Assembly (NCBI RefSeq): GCF_014643635.1
Contig: NZ_BMJV01000014.1
Location: 1-42,210 of the forward strand
Origin: Salipiger pallidus
GTDB lineage: Bacteria; Pseudomonadota; Alphaproteobacteria; Rhodobacterales; Rhodobacteraceae
Reading direction: 5' to 3'
Length of the DNA: 42,210 nt
This document shows positions 42,059 through 42,210 of the stretch, in pieces. The notes beneath the pieces were generated by a model that saw only the letters and a program-made list of their open reading frames with translations, was not told the origin of the DNA and made no database searches. Numbering within the stretch: position 1 is the stretch's first letter; every line of letters starts with the position of its first letter. Position numbers and translations under genes: made by a program.

Positions 42059-42080
42059 AGGCCGCCCCGAGGGGCGGCCT
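42059..42080 (-). terminator. Intrinsic terminator of tuf
   Basis: Ten-base-pair stem AGGCCGCCCC/GGGGCGGCCT with a two-base spacer, followed by TTTTTG on the minus strand, 52 bases after the tuf stop. Confidence 0.9.
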
Positions 42081-42131
42081 TTCCGTGGATCAGTGATCTT
42101 CGACACGTTTGGCGCGTCTCGGGATCCTCGA

Positions 42132-42210
42132 TTACTCGATGATCTTCGACACGACACCCGAACCAACGGTCCGGCCACCTTCACGGATGGCGAAGCGCAG
42201 GCCGTCTTCC
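42132..42210 (-). CDS. tuf: Elongation factor Tu, C-terminal fragment (5' end outside window)
   Basis: Only the last 25 residues are in the window, reading EDGLRFAIREGGRTVGSGVV then SKIIE and TAA. This is the unmistakable end of domain 3 of EF-Tu, which carries aminoacyl-tRNA to the ribosome. Open at the right edge. In the usual order tuf is directly upstream of rpsJ; here 1.1 kb and an opposing gene lie between. Confidence 0.96.
   Translation of the reverse strand, partial: EDGLRFAIREGGRTVGSGVVSKIIE

Noticed and set aside
41855-42142. 95-codon open frame between the two convergent terminators, running into tuf
   Set aside because: No Shine-Dalgarno, no recognisable protein features, crosses the tuf terminator and the tuf 3' end.

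Overview
The window is GC-rich, and its gene content and protein sequences (accB-accC-aat-DUF2155-mlaD-NDUFA12 cluster, TrcR/DUF1013, TAXI-TRAP transporter, single-chain C-terminal Acs and EF-Tu fragments) point to an alphaproteobacterium of the Rhodobacteraceae/Roseobacter group. No phage, plasmid, rRNA or CRISPR signature is present and the genus cannot be read from the sequence alone. The two ends are partial genes: the 3' end of acs (left) and the 3' end of tuf (right).

Left third (1-16.9 kb). acs end, a small hypothetical gene, accB-accC and aat run rightward. A leftward group follows: DUF2155, mlaD and NDUFA12, then ridA-like, clpX, clpP, a zinc-type CDF transporter, two tandem paralogous lipoproteins with a transglutaminase-like Cys-His-Asp pattern, a 42-aa membrane peptide and ribE. 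A rightward capsule/Kdo-linker group (kpsS-like, kpsD-like, kpsC-like) comes next, with a perfect terminator palindrome lying inside the first codons of kpsC, and then ybaB-recR.

Middle (17-27.6 kb). DUF2252 protein, trcR (leftward), ribonuclease T2, a pair of 48-bp inverted repeats between convergent genes, a sulfotransferase, an AMP-dependent acyl-CoA synthetase resembling roseobacter DmdB, a translationally coupled TAXI-type TRAP operon (binding protein - DUF1850 - fused permease) and a divergent IclR-type regulator with a palindromic candidate operator.

Right third (27.7-42.2 kb). The S10-spc ribosomal-protein cluster runs leftward but is split: rpsJ-rplC-rplD-rplW, terminator, two foreign genes (DUF1275 membrane protein and a small lipoprotein), then rplB-rpsS-rplV-rpsC-rplP, terminator, then a 54-aa membrane peptide, a secreted lysozyme-like protein, a 2OG-Fe(II) oxygenase and a membrane-anchored gene broken by an in-frame TGA, and finally rpmC-rpsQ-rplN-rplX-rplE-rpsN-rpsH-rplF-rplR-rpsE-rpmD. 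Matching promoters (TTGCxA, 17-bp spacer, TATAGx) precede the rpsJ and rpmC blocks, so the blocks appear to be independent transcription units. rplO and secY do not follow rpmD. A small exported protein gene separates tuf from rpsJ.

I saw no clear new multi-gene defence or mobile system. The most unusual items are the Cys-His-Asp lipoprotein pair under a CtrA-like site, the terminator built into the kpsC start, the fragmented ribosomal operon with its cargo, and the nonsense-interrupted gene.
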